Shown here: positions 55,324 to 64,000 of the stretch, in pieces
How the letters are laid out: each line of letters opens with the position of its first letter
How positions within the stretch are numbered: the stretch's first letter is position 1
Source of the DNA: Jannaschia seohaensis
Lineage (GTDB): Bacteria; Pseudomonadota; Alphaproteobacteria; Rhodobacterales; Rhodobacteraceae
NCBI RefSeq assembly: GCF_900116765.1
Contig: NZ_UETC01000014.1
Coordinates: 1 to 64,000 of the forward strand
DNA: 64,000 nt
Direction: 5' to 3'
Made by a program: the position numbers and the translations under genes
Notes under the pieces: generated by a model
What the model was told of the DNA's origin: nothing
Database searches by the model: none
What the model saw: only the letters and a program-made list of their open reading frames with translations

Positions 55324-55851
55324 ATGCCCCTAGAGACCCCCGACGCCGACGAACGCACCCCCTACCAGCTGCCCTTTCCGCAGGATGCGCTGCCCGAGAT
55401 CGTGATCCCCGACGCGATCCCGGAGGATGAGCGTATCTGGGTGCCGCAGACCGAGACGGTCAGCTTCCGGCCGCTCTGCCTCAACCGCTCCCAGGGCTAT
55501 TGGATGAACCTGCTGCGGGTGCGGCAATCGGGCGTCCTGTCCCGCCACCGCCATCCGCAGCCGGTGCATGGCTTCGTGCTCAAGGGCCGCTGGCACTATC
55601 TGGAGCATGACTGGACTGCCGAGGCCGGATCCTACGTGATGGAGAGCCCGGGCGAGACGCATACGCTGGTTGTCCCCGACGATGTCGACGAGATGATCAC
55701 GATGTTCCAGGTGAACGGGGTGATGCTTTATGTCGATCCGTGGGGGAAGACGATGGGCTATGAGGATGTCTTCACCAAGATCGAGATGTGCCGCAAGCAC
55801 TATGCGTCCGTCGGACTGGGGGCCGACTATGTCGACCGGTTTGTGCGCTGA
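55324..55851 (+). CDS. 2,4'-dihydroxyacetophenone dioxygenase-family cupin protein
   Basis: A 175-residue cupin resembling 2,4'-dihydroxyacetophenone dioxygenases, which cleave aromatic side chains with non-haem iron. The metal-binding cupin motif is visible in GVLSRHRHPQPVHGFVLKGR and the later ETHTLVV. The C-terminal block YVDPWGKTMGYEDVF is family-typical. True substrates are often not acetophenones. Paired with the upstream SDR. Confidence 0.78.
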   Translation: MPLETPDADERTPYQLPFPQDALPEIVIPDAIPEDERIWVPQTETVSFRPLCLNRSQGYWMNLLRVRQSGVLSRHRHPQPVHGFVLKGRWHYLEHDWTAEAGSYVMESPGETHTLVVPDDVDEMITMFQVNGVMLYVDPWGKTMGYEDVFTKIEMCRKHYASVGLGADYVDRFVR

Positions 55852-55899
55852 GATGACAGCGCAACAGCGTCCAGCCGTCCGATCGCGGGCGGCCCCTAG

Positions 55900-56499
55900 A
55901 TGACCGGACCGGACTCCATGCAGGTCTTGCTGCGCCGCCTGCTGGCCCTGGGCGGCTTCGTGGCGGCGCTTTGGGCGATCCAGGGCCTGAACTTGGTGCT
56001 GGGCTATCGCCTGAACCCGGCCTTCGGGCTGATCCCGCGCGAACTGGCCGGGCTGGACGGGATCGCGGCGATGCCATTGCTGCATGGAAGCATGGCGCAT
56101 CTGTCGGCGAATACGCCGCCGCTTCTGGTGATGGGGGCGCTTTTGGCGGCGACGGCGACGCGGGCGCTGCTGACGGTGAATGTGGTGATCGTGGGCTTGG
56201 GCGGGGCGCTGGTCTGGCTGCTGGGCAGCACGGCGATCCATATCGGTGCGTCCGGGCTGGTCTTTGGCTGGCTCGGCTTTCTGATGGCGCGCGGGCTGGT
56301 GGATCGCTCCCCGGTCACGCTGACGGTCACCGGTATCGTCGGGTTTCTATACGGCGCGATGTTTTGGAGCGTGCTGCCCGAACAGCCCGGCATTTCCTGG
56401 GAGGCCCACCTCTTCGGGGCTCTGGCGGGGGTCGCGGCGGCGCTGGCCATCCGCACCCATGTGCATGCGCCACGGCTGCGGCGGGTGGAGCGGCGCTAG
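55900..56499 (+). CDS. rhomboid family intramembrane serine protease
   Basis: A 199-residue membrane protein with about six helices. The rhomboid signature is HGSMAHLSAN (conserved HxxxxHxxxN), the catalytic serine in HIGASGLVFGWLGF and the catalytic histidine in WEAHLFGALAG. It should cleave transmembrane substrates within the inner membrane. ATG 55900 is chosen; an inner ATG at 55918 is possible. Convergent with the DUF502 gene. Confidence 0.88.
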   Translation: MTGPDSMQVLLRRLLALGGFVAALWAIQGLNLVLGYRLNPAFGLIPRELAGLDGIAAMPLLHGSMAHLSANTPPLLVMGALLAATATRALLTVNVVIVGLGGALVWLLGSTAIHIGASGLVFGWLGFLMARGLVDRSPVTLTVTGIVGFLYGAMFWSVLPEQPGISWEAHLFGALAGVAAALAIRTHVHAPRLRRVERR

Positions 56500-56512
56500 G
56501 CCGGGCCTCGCC

Positions 56513-57223
56513 TCAGCGGACCAGGATCGCGCCGTCGGGGGCTTCGTCGGCGGGCTTGTTGCCGGGATAGACCAGCCCGGCCGAGATCACGAGCTTCGCC
56601 GCGTCCTCGACCGACATGTCGAGCAGGACGACGTCCTCCTCGGGGACGAAGAGCAGGAAGCCGGAGGTTGGGTTCGGCGTGGTCGGCAGGAACACCGACA
56701 TCATCGGCACGGCGGCCCGCGCCGCGATCTCGCCCTTGGCCGTGGTCGAGATAAAGGCGATGGCCCAGATCCCCTTGCGCGGATATTCGACAAGGCAGGC
56801 GCGCTCGAAGCTTTGCTGATCCTGGCTGAGGATCGTCTCGGCGATCTGCTTGAGACCGCCATAGACCGAGCGGATCACCGGTGTCTTCTGCACCAGGTTC
56901 TCGCCCCAGCGAAGGATCGAGCGGCCGATATAGCCCTTGACGACCCAACCGACGACCAGGGTGAAGAGCAGGAAGAACGCGACCCCGATGCCGCGGATAT
57001 TGACCTCCAACCCGAAGCGCTGGAGCAGCCAGATATCCGGGCGGTAGCCCTGCGGCACGAAGGGCAGGACCCAGCTGTCGAACCAGCCGATCACAGTCCA
57101 GATCAGCCATGTGGTAAGGCCGATGGGGGCGATCACCACCAGGCCGGTCAGGAAATTGTTCCTGATCCGGGTCAGCAGGCCCGGCCGCTGGACTCGGGGG
57201 GGATGGTCGTCTCCAAGCTGCAT
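56513..57223 (-). CDS. DUF502 family membrane protein
   Basis: A 236-residue protein with two helices near the N-terminus (FLTGLVVIAPIGLTTWLIW and GIGVAFFLLFTLVVGWVV), then the DUF502 core RVYG variant IRSVYGGLKQIAETIL and VFLPTTPNPTSGFLLFVP. Function unknown; the family is widespread in bacteria and plants. ATG 57223. Confidence 0.88.
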   Translation of the reverse strand: MQLGDDHPPRVQRPGLLTRIRNNFLTGLVVIAPIGLTTWLIWTVIGWFDSWVLPFVPQGYRPDIWLLQRFGLEVNIRGIGVAFFLLFTLVVGWVVKGYIGRSILRWGENLVQKTPVIRSVYGGLKQIAETILSQDQQSFERACLVEYPRKGIWAIAFISTTAKGEIAARAAVPMMSVFLPTTPNPTSGFLLFVPEEDVVLLDMSVEDAAKLVISAGLVYPGNKPADEAPDGAILVR

Positions 57224-57738
57224 GGGGCCGTCCGGTCATTCGTCGGATCCGACATAAGCGGCAGGGGGCACGGGAACAAGCGCGGAGCGGGCGGGGCGGT
57301 CGGGCAAGCGCCAGATCGTGAGGCAGGTGCCCTGTTTTTCGGCAAGGCGGACGGGTCTGTCTCAGGCGCCGGCACGGCATCGGCAGAGCGTCCGATTGCG
57401 TGGCGATGGGCAGGGCGAGACGGGTCGGGTGCTTCATCCGAACCGACCCGGATGCGGGGCGCGTTGCTTCGTTCTGCTGATCGCGCCCGCCCCTCCGGGA
57501 GACGCACAGGGGGCAGCGGTCTACTTCTCTGTCGCCGGCGCTCAGGGGGCCGTCGGGGAGACATCGCCGCGGCGCCCGCCGGGCCAGACTGTGAGGTGTG
57601 GGACGAGAGGGCGCCTCGGCGCGTGCTCTGCCTATCCGGTCATGACGCAGAGGCAGGCCTCGCTCAGGACGGGGTCACGGGGGGGCGTCCGGTCTCCCTA
57701 TGGCATGGTTGCCGAGGCCGGATCTCGAGCGCGGCCGG
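57224..57738. other. intergenic between two minus-strand genes, no supported gene
   Basis: 515 bases upstream of DUF502 and downstream of the PfkB kinase. Frames on both strands are low-complexity Arg/Gly/Pro. I see no RNA gene, repeat or convincing terminator; a fossil gene cannot be excluded. Confidence 0.5.
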
Positions 57739-58611
57739 TCAGTACGTGTCGCCCGACACATAGGTCGCCGCCGCGTCGACGGCGCGGCGGAGCGCGGCCT
57801 CCGGCCCGGCACCTTCGCGCTCGGCGGCGATATGGGCGGCCATGAACGTGTCGCCCGCGCCGGTGACTCGCGTGACCATCACGTCGGGCGGGTGGTGCGC
57901 CTCCACGCCATCGGCATGGGCGCAGGCCGCGAGGCGCGGTCCATCCGTCACCAGCGCCCGGTGCAGGCCCCGCGCGCGCAGCGCCTGCGCCGCCTCGGCG
58001 GCGTCGGTCTGTGCGCGGTGCAGCAGCAGCCCCGCCTCCTCCAGGTTGACATAGAGCGTGGCCGAGCTGTGAGTGAGGAAGGGCAAGAGCCGCTCCGCCT
58101 TGCCCGGCGAGGCGGGCGCGACGCGCAGATCCGTCGCGGCAAAGCGCGGATCCTGCGCAATCTGCGCCAACAGGTCCGCGGTGAGGTTCCCGTCCAGCGC
58201 GACGGGCCCCTCCCAGCCCTGAAGCTCGTCTTGCAGCGGGCGGAGGATCTTGTCCCCCACCGCCTCCAGCGAATGGGCGTCGGCGATGGCCGCGATCAGG
58301 CCATTCCCGCCCTCGACGGCCATGTAGACATCCGTCGGCAGGTCGTCCGAGCGGTAGAGCGTCCGCGTCACCAGCCCCATGTGATCCAGCGCCGCGACCA
58401 ACTCTTCCCCGGCCGGATCGCGTCCCACCACCGACAGCAGCGCGGGCGTCATGCCATAAGCCTTGGCCGCCATCGCGATGTTCAGCGCCACCCCGCCGGG
58501 CAGCCGGGTGATCCGCCCCGGGCGGTCGGAGCCTTGGGTCATATGCGCGGTCGAACGGCCGATCACGTCCCACAGGACGGAGCCGATGCAGAGAAGGTCG
58601 GGGCGGGTCAT
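57739..58611 (-). CDS. PfkB family carbohydrate/nucleoside kinase
   Basis: A 290-residue ribokinase-like enzyme with GSVLWDVIGRS at the start, the GGVALNIAMAAKAYG substrate-binding block and the C-terminal anion-hole motif VTRVTGAGDTFMAAH with the catalytic aspartate. Size and front motif resemble pseudouridine or ribokinase-type kinases; no psuG glycosidase is adjacent, so the substrate is open. ATG 58611. Confidence 0.85.
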   Translation of the reverse strand: MTRPDLLCIGSVLWDVIGRSTAHMTQGSDRPGRITRLPGGVALNIAMAAKAYGMTPALLSVVGRDPAGEELVAALDHMGLVTRTLYRSDDLPTDVYMAVEGGNGLIAAIADAHSLEAVGDKILRPLQDELQGWEGPVALDGNLTADLLAQIAQDPRFAATDLRVAPASPGKAERLLPFLTHSSATLYVNLEEAGLLLHRAQTDAAEAAQALRARGLHRALVTDGPRLAACAHADGVEAHHPPDVMVTRVTGAGDTFMAAHIAAEREGAGPEAALRRAVDAAATYVSGDTY

Positions 58612-58885
58612 TGCGCCGCTGTGCCACGGCGCGGGGCGTTTCGTCCAGATCGGCCCGGCGCTGCGGGCCTGCTGGAGCTGTCGTTACGTCAGCCTAACAA
58701 TTATCAAACGAATGCCCCTGTCGGCCCGGCCACCGTCGCGGCAATCTCTTCCCTGGATCGACGCGGCAGATGGGTGCGGGATGGCGGGCGAATGGGACAG
58801 GTTCTTGGGCCGCAATGGAAATATCCGGTCATCGGGGTTGGATCCGTTGCGGCCCTTTCGCCGTCCGGCCGCGACCGCAGAGGAC

Positions 58886-59065
58886 ATGGCGCGAACCGAG
58901 CAGGGCCAGCTCAACCTGGTCGCGCTGCATGACCGGATCGCCGAGGCCGAGGAAGAGCTGTCGATGCTGGACGAGCCGGCGGACCTGCGTGAGAAGGCCC
59001 GGGAAATCGATCTGCTGCACCGCGCCCTCGCGCAGGAGGTCGCGGCGCTACGCGATCTCGGCTAA
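58886..59065 (+). CDS. small coiled-coil protein
   Basis: A 59-residue frame MARTEQGQLNLVALHDRIAE continuing with heptad-like EEELSML and KAREIDLLHRALAQEVAAL, predicted all-helical. Composition is protein-like in contrast to the Arg/Pro-rich sequence before it. AGAGGAC precedes the ATG closely. No family recognised. The 274 bases between the kinase start and this gene hold no other feature, apart from an AT-richer patch near 58690-58710. Confidence 0.5.
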   Translation: MARTEQGQLNLVALHDRIAEAEEELSMLDEPADLREKAREIDLLHRALAQEVAALRDLG

Positions 59066-59127
59066 ACCCGCATCCGGGAGCCTGGCGCGCGCCCTTGTCC
59101 CGGCCGCGAGGGCGCGGTGGATGGGCT

Positions 59128-59826
59128 TCAGCGCGGCGGGCCTTCGATGCCCCAGCGCGCCTCCAGGGTCTCGATGGCGGCGATGCGTTCCTCTGTCTTC
59201 GGATGGCTCATCAGCCAGGCCGGCATCCCCACTCCACCCATCCCGGTCAGTTTCGAGAGCTTGCCGAACAGTGTCTTTTGCGGCGCCGTGCCGATGCCCG
59301 CCTTGACCAGCAGCGCGCTGGCATAGGCATCGGCCTCGTATTCATCCTGCCGCGACAGGCGCGCGGCGACGAGCGAGGCCAGGACATTGGCGAGATAGGG
59401 GCCAACCCCGGGGACGACCCGGCCCAGCATGCCCGAGAGCACCACGCGGATCGCGTTCTGGCCGCTGAAGTCGATCAGCCGCCGCCTTGCGTGCCCCAGC
59501 GCGACATGGCCCAGCTCATGGGCGACGACGCTGGCCATCTCGGGGGCCGAGACCTCCCCGGCGTGAAACTTCCGCAGAAAGCCTCGGGTGATGAAGATGC
59601 GCCCATCGGGCGCGGCGAGGCCGTTGACGGGGTCCACCTCGTGGACGTGGACGCGGATGCGCTCCACGTCCAAAACGCGCGCCATCTTCGCGAATTCCCG
59701 CTCCAGCTCCGGATCGGCGAGCGGGGTCGCGGTGGCGTCCATCTGGCGCTTCAGACGCCAGGCCGAAAAGAACCAGAGCACGACGCCATAGCCGATGGTC
59801 AGGAGAAGGGCGGGGAGCTTGAGCAT
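59128..59826 (-). CDS. M48 family metalloprotease
   Basis: A 232-residue zinc protease with an N-terminal transmembrane helix (PALLLTIGYGVVLWFFSAW), the HExxH motif in VVAHELGHVALGHARR and a third ligand glutamate in DEYEADAYA. Likely membrane-bound and acting on misfolded envelope proteins, as HtpX/LoiP-type enzymes do. ATG 59826. Confidence 0.9.
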   Translation of the reverse strand: MLKLPALLLTIGYGVVLWFFSAWRLKRQMDATATPLADPELEREFAKMARVLDVERIRVHVHEVDPVNGLAAPDGRIFITRGFLRKFHAGEVSAPEMASVVAHELGHVALGHARRRLIDFSGQNAIRVVLSGMLGRVVPGVGPYLANVLASLVAARLSRQDEYEADAYASALLVKAGIGTAPQKTLFGKLSKLTGMGGVGMPAWLMSHPKTEERIAAIETLEARWGIEGPPR

Positions 59827-60177
59827 GGGCGGAATATGGGAGCGGGTCGGCCCCGCGTGTAGGGTGCGCGGCGAATTCGCCGCGGCCGCTGCGCCGGTGC
59901 CTCAGTGCGGCCCGCGAAACGACCCGCAGGACTGGGGATGCGCGCCCATGCGATCAACCTCCATCGATCCAGAGGCCGGTTCCGTGCCGCTCCAAATTCC
60001 CGGGGCGTATCACGGCATGTCTGTCGCGGGGGATGACATGATTTCGGCAAGATAGACTGAGACCGGAGAGACAGGATGACCGAGGCCGCCCCTTGGGACA
60101 TGGCCTCTCCGACGGCGCTCCCGCGGGCGGTTTCCGAGGGGCTGCCGCCTGCCATCTATCTCCAGAATCGTGCCATG
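59827..60177. other. intergenic upstream of the M48 gene, no supported gene
   Basis: 351 bases between two minus-strand genes. A plus-strand open frame starts at 60076 but its continuation is simply antisense to the VWA gene. The promoter of the M48 gene should lie here; I cannot identify it. Confidence 0.5.
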
Positions 60178-61362
60178 TTACCGCGTGAGGAGCTTCATCC
60201 CTTCCGTCAGTCCCTCCAGCGTCATCGGGACCATCCGATCCTCGAAGATTTCCTGGATCATGCGGATCGAATGGGTGTGACGCCAATGTGCCCGGGGCAT
60301 CGGGTTGATCCAGAGGTTCGAGGCCCATTGCTCCCGTGCGCGTGCCAGCCAGACCTGTCCCGCCTCCTCGTTCCAATGCTCGTTGGCGCCGCCGGGGTAG
60401 GCGATCTCGTAAGGCGACATCGACGCATCGCCCACGAAGATGCAGCGGTAGTCGGGGCCGTAGGTGTTGAGCACCTCGCGCGTCGGCGTCACCGCGTTCC
60501 AGCGGCGGCGGTTGTCGCGCCAGACGCCCTCGTAGAGGCAGTTGTGGAAGTAGAAATGCTCCAGCGTGCGGAACTCGGCGCGGGCGGCGGAGAAGAGCTC
60601 CTCCACGACTTTCACATGCGGGTCCATCGAGCCGCCCACGTCGAGGAAGAGCAGCACCTTCACCGCGTTGCGCCGCTCGGGCCGGGTCTTGACGTCCAGG
60701 TATCCCGCCTTGGCGGTCGAACGGATGGTGCCGTCCAGGTCCAGCTCTTCCGCGGCGCCGTCGCGGGCCCAGGCCCGCAGGCGTTTGAGCGCCACCTTGA
60801 TGTTGCGGGTGCCCAGCTCGACCCCGTCGTCGAGATTGCGGAACTCGCGCTTGTCCCAGACCTTCACCGCCCGCTTGTGGCGAGACTCGTGCTGGCCGAT
60901 GCGCACGCCTTCGGGGTTGTAGCCATAGGCGCCGAAGGGGCTGGTTCCGGCGGTTCCGATCCATTTGGAGCCGCCCTGGTGGCGACCCTGCTGCTCGGAG
61001 AGGCGCTGACGCAGGGTCTCCATCAGCTTGTCGAAGCCGCCCAGCGCCTCGATCTCGGCGCGCTCTTCGGGGGTCAGATGCTTCTCGGCCTGCTTCTCCA
61101 GCCAGTCGGCGGGCAGGTCCATCGCCTCCAGCACCTGTTGCAGGGAGACCTGTTCCAGCCCCTCGAAGGCCGTGGCGAAGGCGCGGTCGAAGCGGTCGAT
61201 ATGGCGCTCGTCCTTCACCAGAGCGGTGCGGGCGAGGTAGTAGAACGCCTCGACGTCATAGGTCGCGAGGCCTGCGGCCATCCCTTCGAGAAAGGCCAGA
61301 TGCTCCCGCAATGAGACCGGAACGCCCGCGGCGCGCAATGTCTCGAAAAAGCGGAGGAACAT
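60178..61362 (-). CDS. VWA domain-containing CoxE-like protein
   Basis: A 394-residue protein with an N-terminal helical region (SLREHLAFLEGMAAGLATYD) and a C-terminal von Willebrand A domain. The MIDAS is FLDVGGSMDPHVK, where the usual D-x-S-x-S appears as D-V-G-G-S. Such proteins usually work with a MoxR-type AAA+ ATPase in metalloenzyme maturation; no partner is in the window. Its ATG directly abuts the stop of a 53-residue membrane protein gene. Confidence 0.85.
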   Translation of the reverse strand: MFLRFFETLRAAGVPVSLREHLAFLEGMAAGLATYDVEAFYYLARTALVKDERHIDRFDRAFATAFEGLEQVSLQQVLEAMDLPADWLEKQAEKHLTPEERAEIEALGGFDKLMETLRQRLSEQQGRHQGGSKWIGTAGTSPFGAYGYNPEGVRIGQHESRHKRAVKVWDKREFRNLDDGVELGTRNIKVALKRLRAWARDGAAEELDLDGTIRSTAKAGYLDVKTRPERRNAVKVLLFLDVGGSMDPHVKVVEELFSAARAEFRTLEHFYFHNCLYEGVWRDNRRRWNAVTPTREVLNTYGPDYRCIFVGDASMSPYEIAYPGGANEHWNEEAGQVWLARAREQWASNLWINPMPRAHWRHTHSIRMIQEIFEDRMVPMTLEGLTEGMKLLTR

Positions 61363-61524
61363 CTAGACCCGCGTCAGCAGGACGATCGCCAGAAGGCCCA
61401 AGAGGCCTCCGATCACGGCCCAGACGGCGGCGTATTGCGCCATGTCGAAGCCATTGCCGTTCTTGCGGCGGACATAGAGGGCGCCCGCGATGGCGCCGGC
61501 GGCGGCGGTGATGAGAGGCAGCAT
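61363..61524 (-). CDS. 53-residue two-helix membrane peptide
   Basis: MLPLITAAAGAIAGALYVRR opens a 53-residue frame that continues KNGNGFDMAQYAAVWAVIGG and ends with a second hydrophobic helix (LLGLLAIVLLTRV). Its TAG is immediately followed by the ATG of the VWA gene, suggesting translational coupling. AGGTGAG lies 5 bases before the start. Unrecognised but coding-like. Confidence 0.6.
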   Translation of the reverse strand: MLPLITAAAGAIAGALYVRRKNGNGFDMAQYAAVWAVIGGLLGLLAIVLLTRV

Positions 61525-61625
61525 GGCGCTCACCTAGAGGCGGCGGGGCGGCGGGGCAAGATGGGGCGCTCTGCCTTGTCGAGCCAGTGCCCTCCCCATC
61601 GAGGCCCGTGCGCCCGCTGCGCCGC

Positions 61626-62990
61626 CTAGCTCGCCGGGCTGAGCGCGTCGATCTCGGCCAGACGGCGGGCCAGCACCCGGTCGCCCCAGGCGTAGCGGCC
61701 CCAGGAAATCGCCTCGCTGCGGACCTCCTGCGAAAGCTCGGCCGCGCCCCGCATCGCAAGTGCCTGGCTGCGGATCATGAGCAGTGTGGAGGTGATCCCG
61801 GCGTTCTGCGCGTCGCGCGCGGCGGGGAGGGCGCGGTCGACGATGCGCAGGGTGGACTCGGGCTGACCCGCGGTCAGCGCGAAGGCGGCGAGCTGCACCG
61901 CCACATGGGCCGCGTGGATGCCGTCGCCATAGAGACGGCGGAAGCCGGTGCCCGCGGCGAGGAAGGCCGCGATGGCGCGGTCGGCATCCGTCGACAGCGC
62001 CGCCCGGCCCAGCGCAAGCTGCGCGAAGGGCAGGCGCGAGTCGCGCCAGCTGGCATCGGTGGCGATGGCGACGGCGCGCTCGGCCTGGGCCAGGCGGTTG
62101 CGGCTCGACCCCGCGGGAGAGAGCGCGCCGCGGATGGAGCGGGTCCAGTCGTCCGGACTCTCGACCGTCGCGGCGCGATCGGGCCGGCGGCCGGCCGGGT
62201 TCACCCGGGCCATCACCTTCGGCAGGACCGCCGCGATCTCCTCCTGGCTCATGCCGGAGCGTAGCGCGGGGTCGTAGGTCGCCCGCAGCAGCATCATGTC
62301 GTAGCTGGTCAGAACGACATGGACATTGTCGTCGTTGAAGACCGAATGGGGCAGCCGGTAGAGGTCGTTGAGCGGGCCGAGCGCCTGGGCCAGTTCCTCG
62401 TGCAGGCAGTCGCGGATTTCCTGGGCCGAGACGTCCCCCGGCAGGAAGATGCTGGCGCGGGTCCGGGTCTTGAGGGTGGTCCAGTCCACGGCGTTGCTGA
62501 AGCGGCGGTCCAGATAATCCTGCCAGCCGGTCACGCGCGGCACGACGAAGCAGGCCGCGCCGGGGACCACCGATTGCAGCGTCTTGCGGGGCAGGGCGGA
62601 GACGGTGATCGACGGCATCTCGCCGCGCCCCGCCCGCGAGACGTCGATCCGCGCCTCGGTCCTGAGCCGCGCGATCAGCGCATCGAGATCGGCATCGAGG
62701 GACGAGGGGGCCTCCCCCTCGACGCCGACGGTGATCGGGCCTTCGAAGCGGGTGAAGACCGGCAATTGGCGCCCGGTCTCCAGCTGGAAGGAGAGCGCCA
62801 TGAAATCCCGCGCCAGCTGGCCGTTGGGCTGCACCGGGATCGGGCGCTGCGGGACGCCGGTGAAGCGGTGGGCGGGGGGCAGGGCCGCGGCACTGACGAT
62901 GCCCGCGCGGCTCGCCACCGGGGGCGCGTCCGCGGGTGTGCAGGAGGCCAGGGCGACCGCGCCCGCGAGGATCAGACCGCGCAGCATCAT
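61626..62990 (-). CDS. DUF2927 domain lipoprotein
   Basis: A 454-residue lipoprotein with signal MMLRGLILAGAVALASC (lipobox LASC, cysteine at 17). The middle is DUF2927 (LPVFTRFEGPITVGVEGEAP; CLHEELAQALGPLNDLYRLP), which may be protease-like, with an HEELAQALG motif reminiscent of a metal-binding helix. The C-terminal half has helical repeats (RAIAAFLAAGTGFRRLYG). ATG 62990 overlaps the GNAT stop by 4 bp. Confidence 0.8.
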   Translation of the reverse strand: MMLRGLILAGAVALASCTPADAPPVASRAGIVSAAALPPAHRFTGVPQRPIPVQPNGQLARDFMALSFQLETGRQLPVFTRFEGPITVGVEGEAPSSLDADLDALIARLRTEARIDVSRAGRGEMPSITVSALPRKTLQSVVPGAACFVVPRVTGWQDYLDRRFSNAVDWTTLKTRTRASIFLPGDVSAQEIRDCLHEELAQALGPLNDLYRLPHSVFNDDNVHVVLTSYDMMLLRATYDPALRSGMSQEEIAAVLPKVMARVNPAGRRPDRAATVESPDDWTRSIRGALSPAGSSRNRLAQAERAVAIATDASWRDSRLPFAQLALGRAALSTDADRAIAAFLAAGTGFRRLYGDGIHAAHVAVQLAAFALTAGQPESTLRIVDRALPAARDAQNAGITSTLLMIRSQALAMRGAAELSQEVRSEAISWGRYAWGDRVLARRLAEIDALSPAS

Positions 62991-63439
62991 GGCCGGTCGT
63001 ATTTGATGAAGGAGGACATCCGCCCGATCCGGTCGTAGAGACGTCGGGCGGTCGCGTTCTCGGCCTGGGTCAGCCAATAGACCCGCGGCGCCCCGGCCGC
63101 GTCCGCGGCGGCATAGACCGCCTCGATCAGGGTCCGCGCGATGCCACGGCCCCGGGCCTCGGGCGCGGTGAACAGATCTTGCAGATAGATGACGCCCTCG
63201 GGCCGCCACATATGCGGATGGTGCAGCCAATGGACGAGGCCGAGGGCCTCCGACCCGTCCCAGGCCAGCAGGCCCTGGAAGGTCGCCGGGTCGTCCGACA
63301 GCAATCGGTCGAACGCGATGTCATAGGTCTCCTCGGGGAGGCGCGTCTCGTAGAAGTCGAGATAGTCGCGCCAGAGCGCACCCCATACCTGCCGGTCGGC
63401 CCGCGCCGGGGGGCGCAGGGCGATCCTGTTCACTGCCAT
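62987..63439 (-). CDS. GNAT family N-acetyltransferase
   Basis: A 150-residue acetyltransferase. The acetyl-CoA loop is visible in LFTAPEARGRGIARTLIEAV, followed by VYWLTQAENATARRLYDRIG, which is typical of GNAT enzymes acting on small molecules or amino acids. Substrate unknown. Coupled to the DUF2927 gene by a 4-bp overlap. Confidence 0.87.
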   Translation of the reverse strand: MAVNRIALRPPARADRQVWGALWRDYLDFYETRLPEETYDIAFDRLLSDDPATFQGLLAWDGSEALGLVHWLHHPHMWRPEGVIYLQDLFTAPEARGRGIARTLIEAVYAAADAAGAPRVYWLTQAENATARRLYDRIGRMSSFIKYDRP

Positions 63440-63514
63440 GCTCGATCTCGCCGGTTTCCGGTCGTTATTGCGGCAGGCTAGGTCGCGATTGGGGCGAAAG
63501 GAAGGCCGATATGC

Positions 63515-64000
63515 TCAGCGCGGCGCGAAGAGATAGGTGGGCGAGCCGAAGCGCCGCCCCCGGTCGTAGCCCAGCCCGTCGAGATAGGCAGTCGTCTCGT
63601 CGAGGACGTCGTCGAAGATCTCGATATAGAGCAGCGGCTTCTGCGACCGGATCGTGGCCTCAGCGCCTTGTAATACCGCGCGTTCCATGCCCTCCACGTC
63701 GATCTTCATCACCGCCACGTCGGTCAGGCCAAGATCGTCGAGGCGCATCACCGGCGATTCCGTCCACTTGCCGTTGATGTCCAGGTCGATGGTGCCGGGT
63801 GCGGCGCCGAGGGCACAGTTCATGATCCGGATATGCTCGGTCATCTTGTTCATGCGGAAGAGTTCGTGGGCGTGGCGCACCCATTCGCCGTAAGGCTCGA
63901 ACCCGATCACCTGCCGCGAGGGGCAGCACAGCGCGAAATAGAGCGCGTGATTGCCGTTGTTCATGCCCGCATCGACATAGGTACCAGGTCGGTTCTGCGC
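63515..64000 (-). CDS. FkbM family methyltransferase (partial, 5' end outside window)
   Basis: The frame is open to the window edge, giving 161 residues of the C-terminal part. It has the SAM-binding start TYVDAGMNNGNHALYFAL, then QVIGFEPYGEWVRHA and the FkbM signature VAVMKIDVEGMERAVLQGAE. FkbM enzymes O-methylate sugars or polyketides; related genes often accompany polysaccharide clusters such as that at the left of this window, but the distance here is large. Confidence 0.88.
   Translation of the reverse strand, partial: AQNRPGTYVDAGMNNGNHALYFALCCPSRQVIGFEPYGEWVRHAHELFRMNKMTEHIRIMNCALGAAPGTIDLDINGKWTESPVMRLDDLGLTDVAVMKIDVEGMERAVLQGAEATIRSQKPLLYIEIFDDVLDETTAYLDGLGYDRGRRFGSPTYLFAPR

Overview
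The window looks like a chromosomal segment of a high-GC alphaproteobacterium of the Rhodobacteraceae (Roseobacter/Rhodobacter lineage). The signs are a dcw division cluster starting with a GTG-initiated mraZ, a choline-betaine operon with a BetI-type operator, the hisBH-A-FE arrangement, VPLPA-CTERM proteins, and an intergenic repeat with the core GGAGTATTTTTGGCCAGAAG. Most decisive is a DUF1127 gene followed by an array of stem-loops with CCUCCUCCC loops, which matches the CcsR small-RNA locus known from Rhodobacter sphaeroides.

Layout, left to right. 1-7,700: an IS3-family remnant at the edge, then a minus-strand surface-polysaccharide group (GT-D glycosyltransferase, pyruvyl transferase, hypothetical protein, tandem GT-B glycosyltransferase) and a sulfotransferase. 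7,985-9,869: a multiply frameshifted LVIVD-repeat/adhesin-like pseudogene. 9,935-13,748: betI-betB-betA. 14,184-17,278: an SDR, an AI-2E-type permease, a YihY/BrkB pseudogene and a DUF4112 protein. 17,392-21,897: a 4.4-kb island in tRNA-Tyr, with a 20-bp att duplication, a truncated integrase and one RTX-type secreted protein as cargo. 22,005-29,214: rlmB and its small partner, then split histidine genes around a flavoprotein monooxygenase and a decayed DUF2147 gene. 29,351-36,598: tRNA-Gly, a LysR/DUF4242 divergent pair, pyruvate carboxylase, and two convergent VPLPA-CTERM proteins, one a trypsin-like protease. 36,809-42,684: a UvrD/PcrA helicase, the CcsR-like array with its DUF1127 gene, an MFS transporter and Mrp.

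42,685-53,722: the 5' half of the dcw cluster (mraZ, rsmH, ftsL, ftsI, murE, murF, mraY, three non-dcw genes, murD). It is preceded by a long leader with three closely spaced DnaA boxes and a possible UpsM-type small RNA. The cluster stops after murD at a copy of the intergenic repeat; ftsW, murG, murC and later genes are absent from the window. 53,909-64,000: mixed housekeeping and accessory genes (PRC-like protein, SDR plus cupin dioxygenase, rhomboid protease, DUF502, PfkB kinase, M48 protease, VWA protein, DUF2927 lipoprotein, GNAT) and an FkbM methyltransferase cut by the window edge.

The two most distinctive systems are the CcsR-like array (about eleven hairpins, at least nine with CUCC-rich loops) and the small tRNA-Tyr island whose integrase has lost its catalytic tyrosine end. 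All assignments come from reading the sequence; no database search was run.
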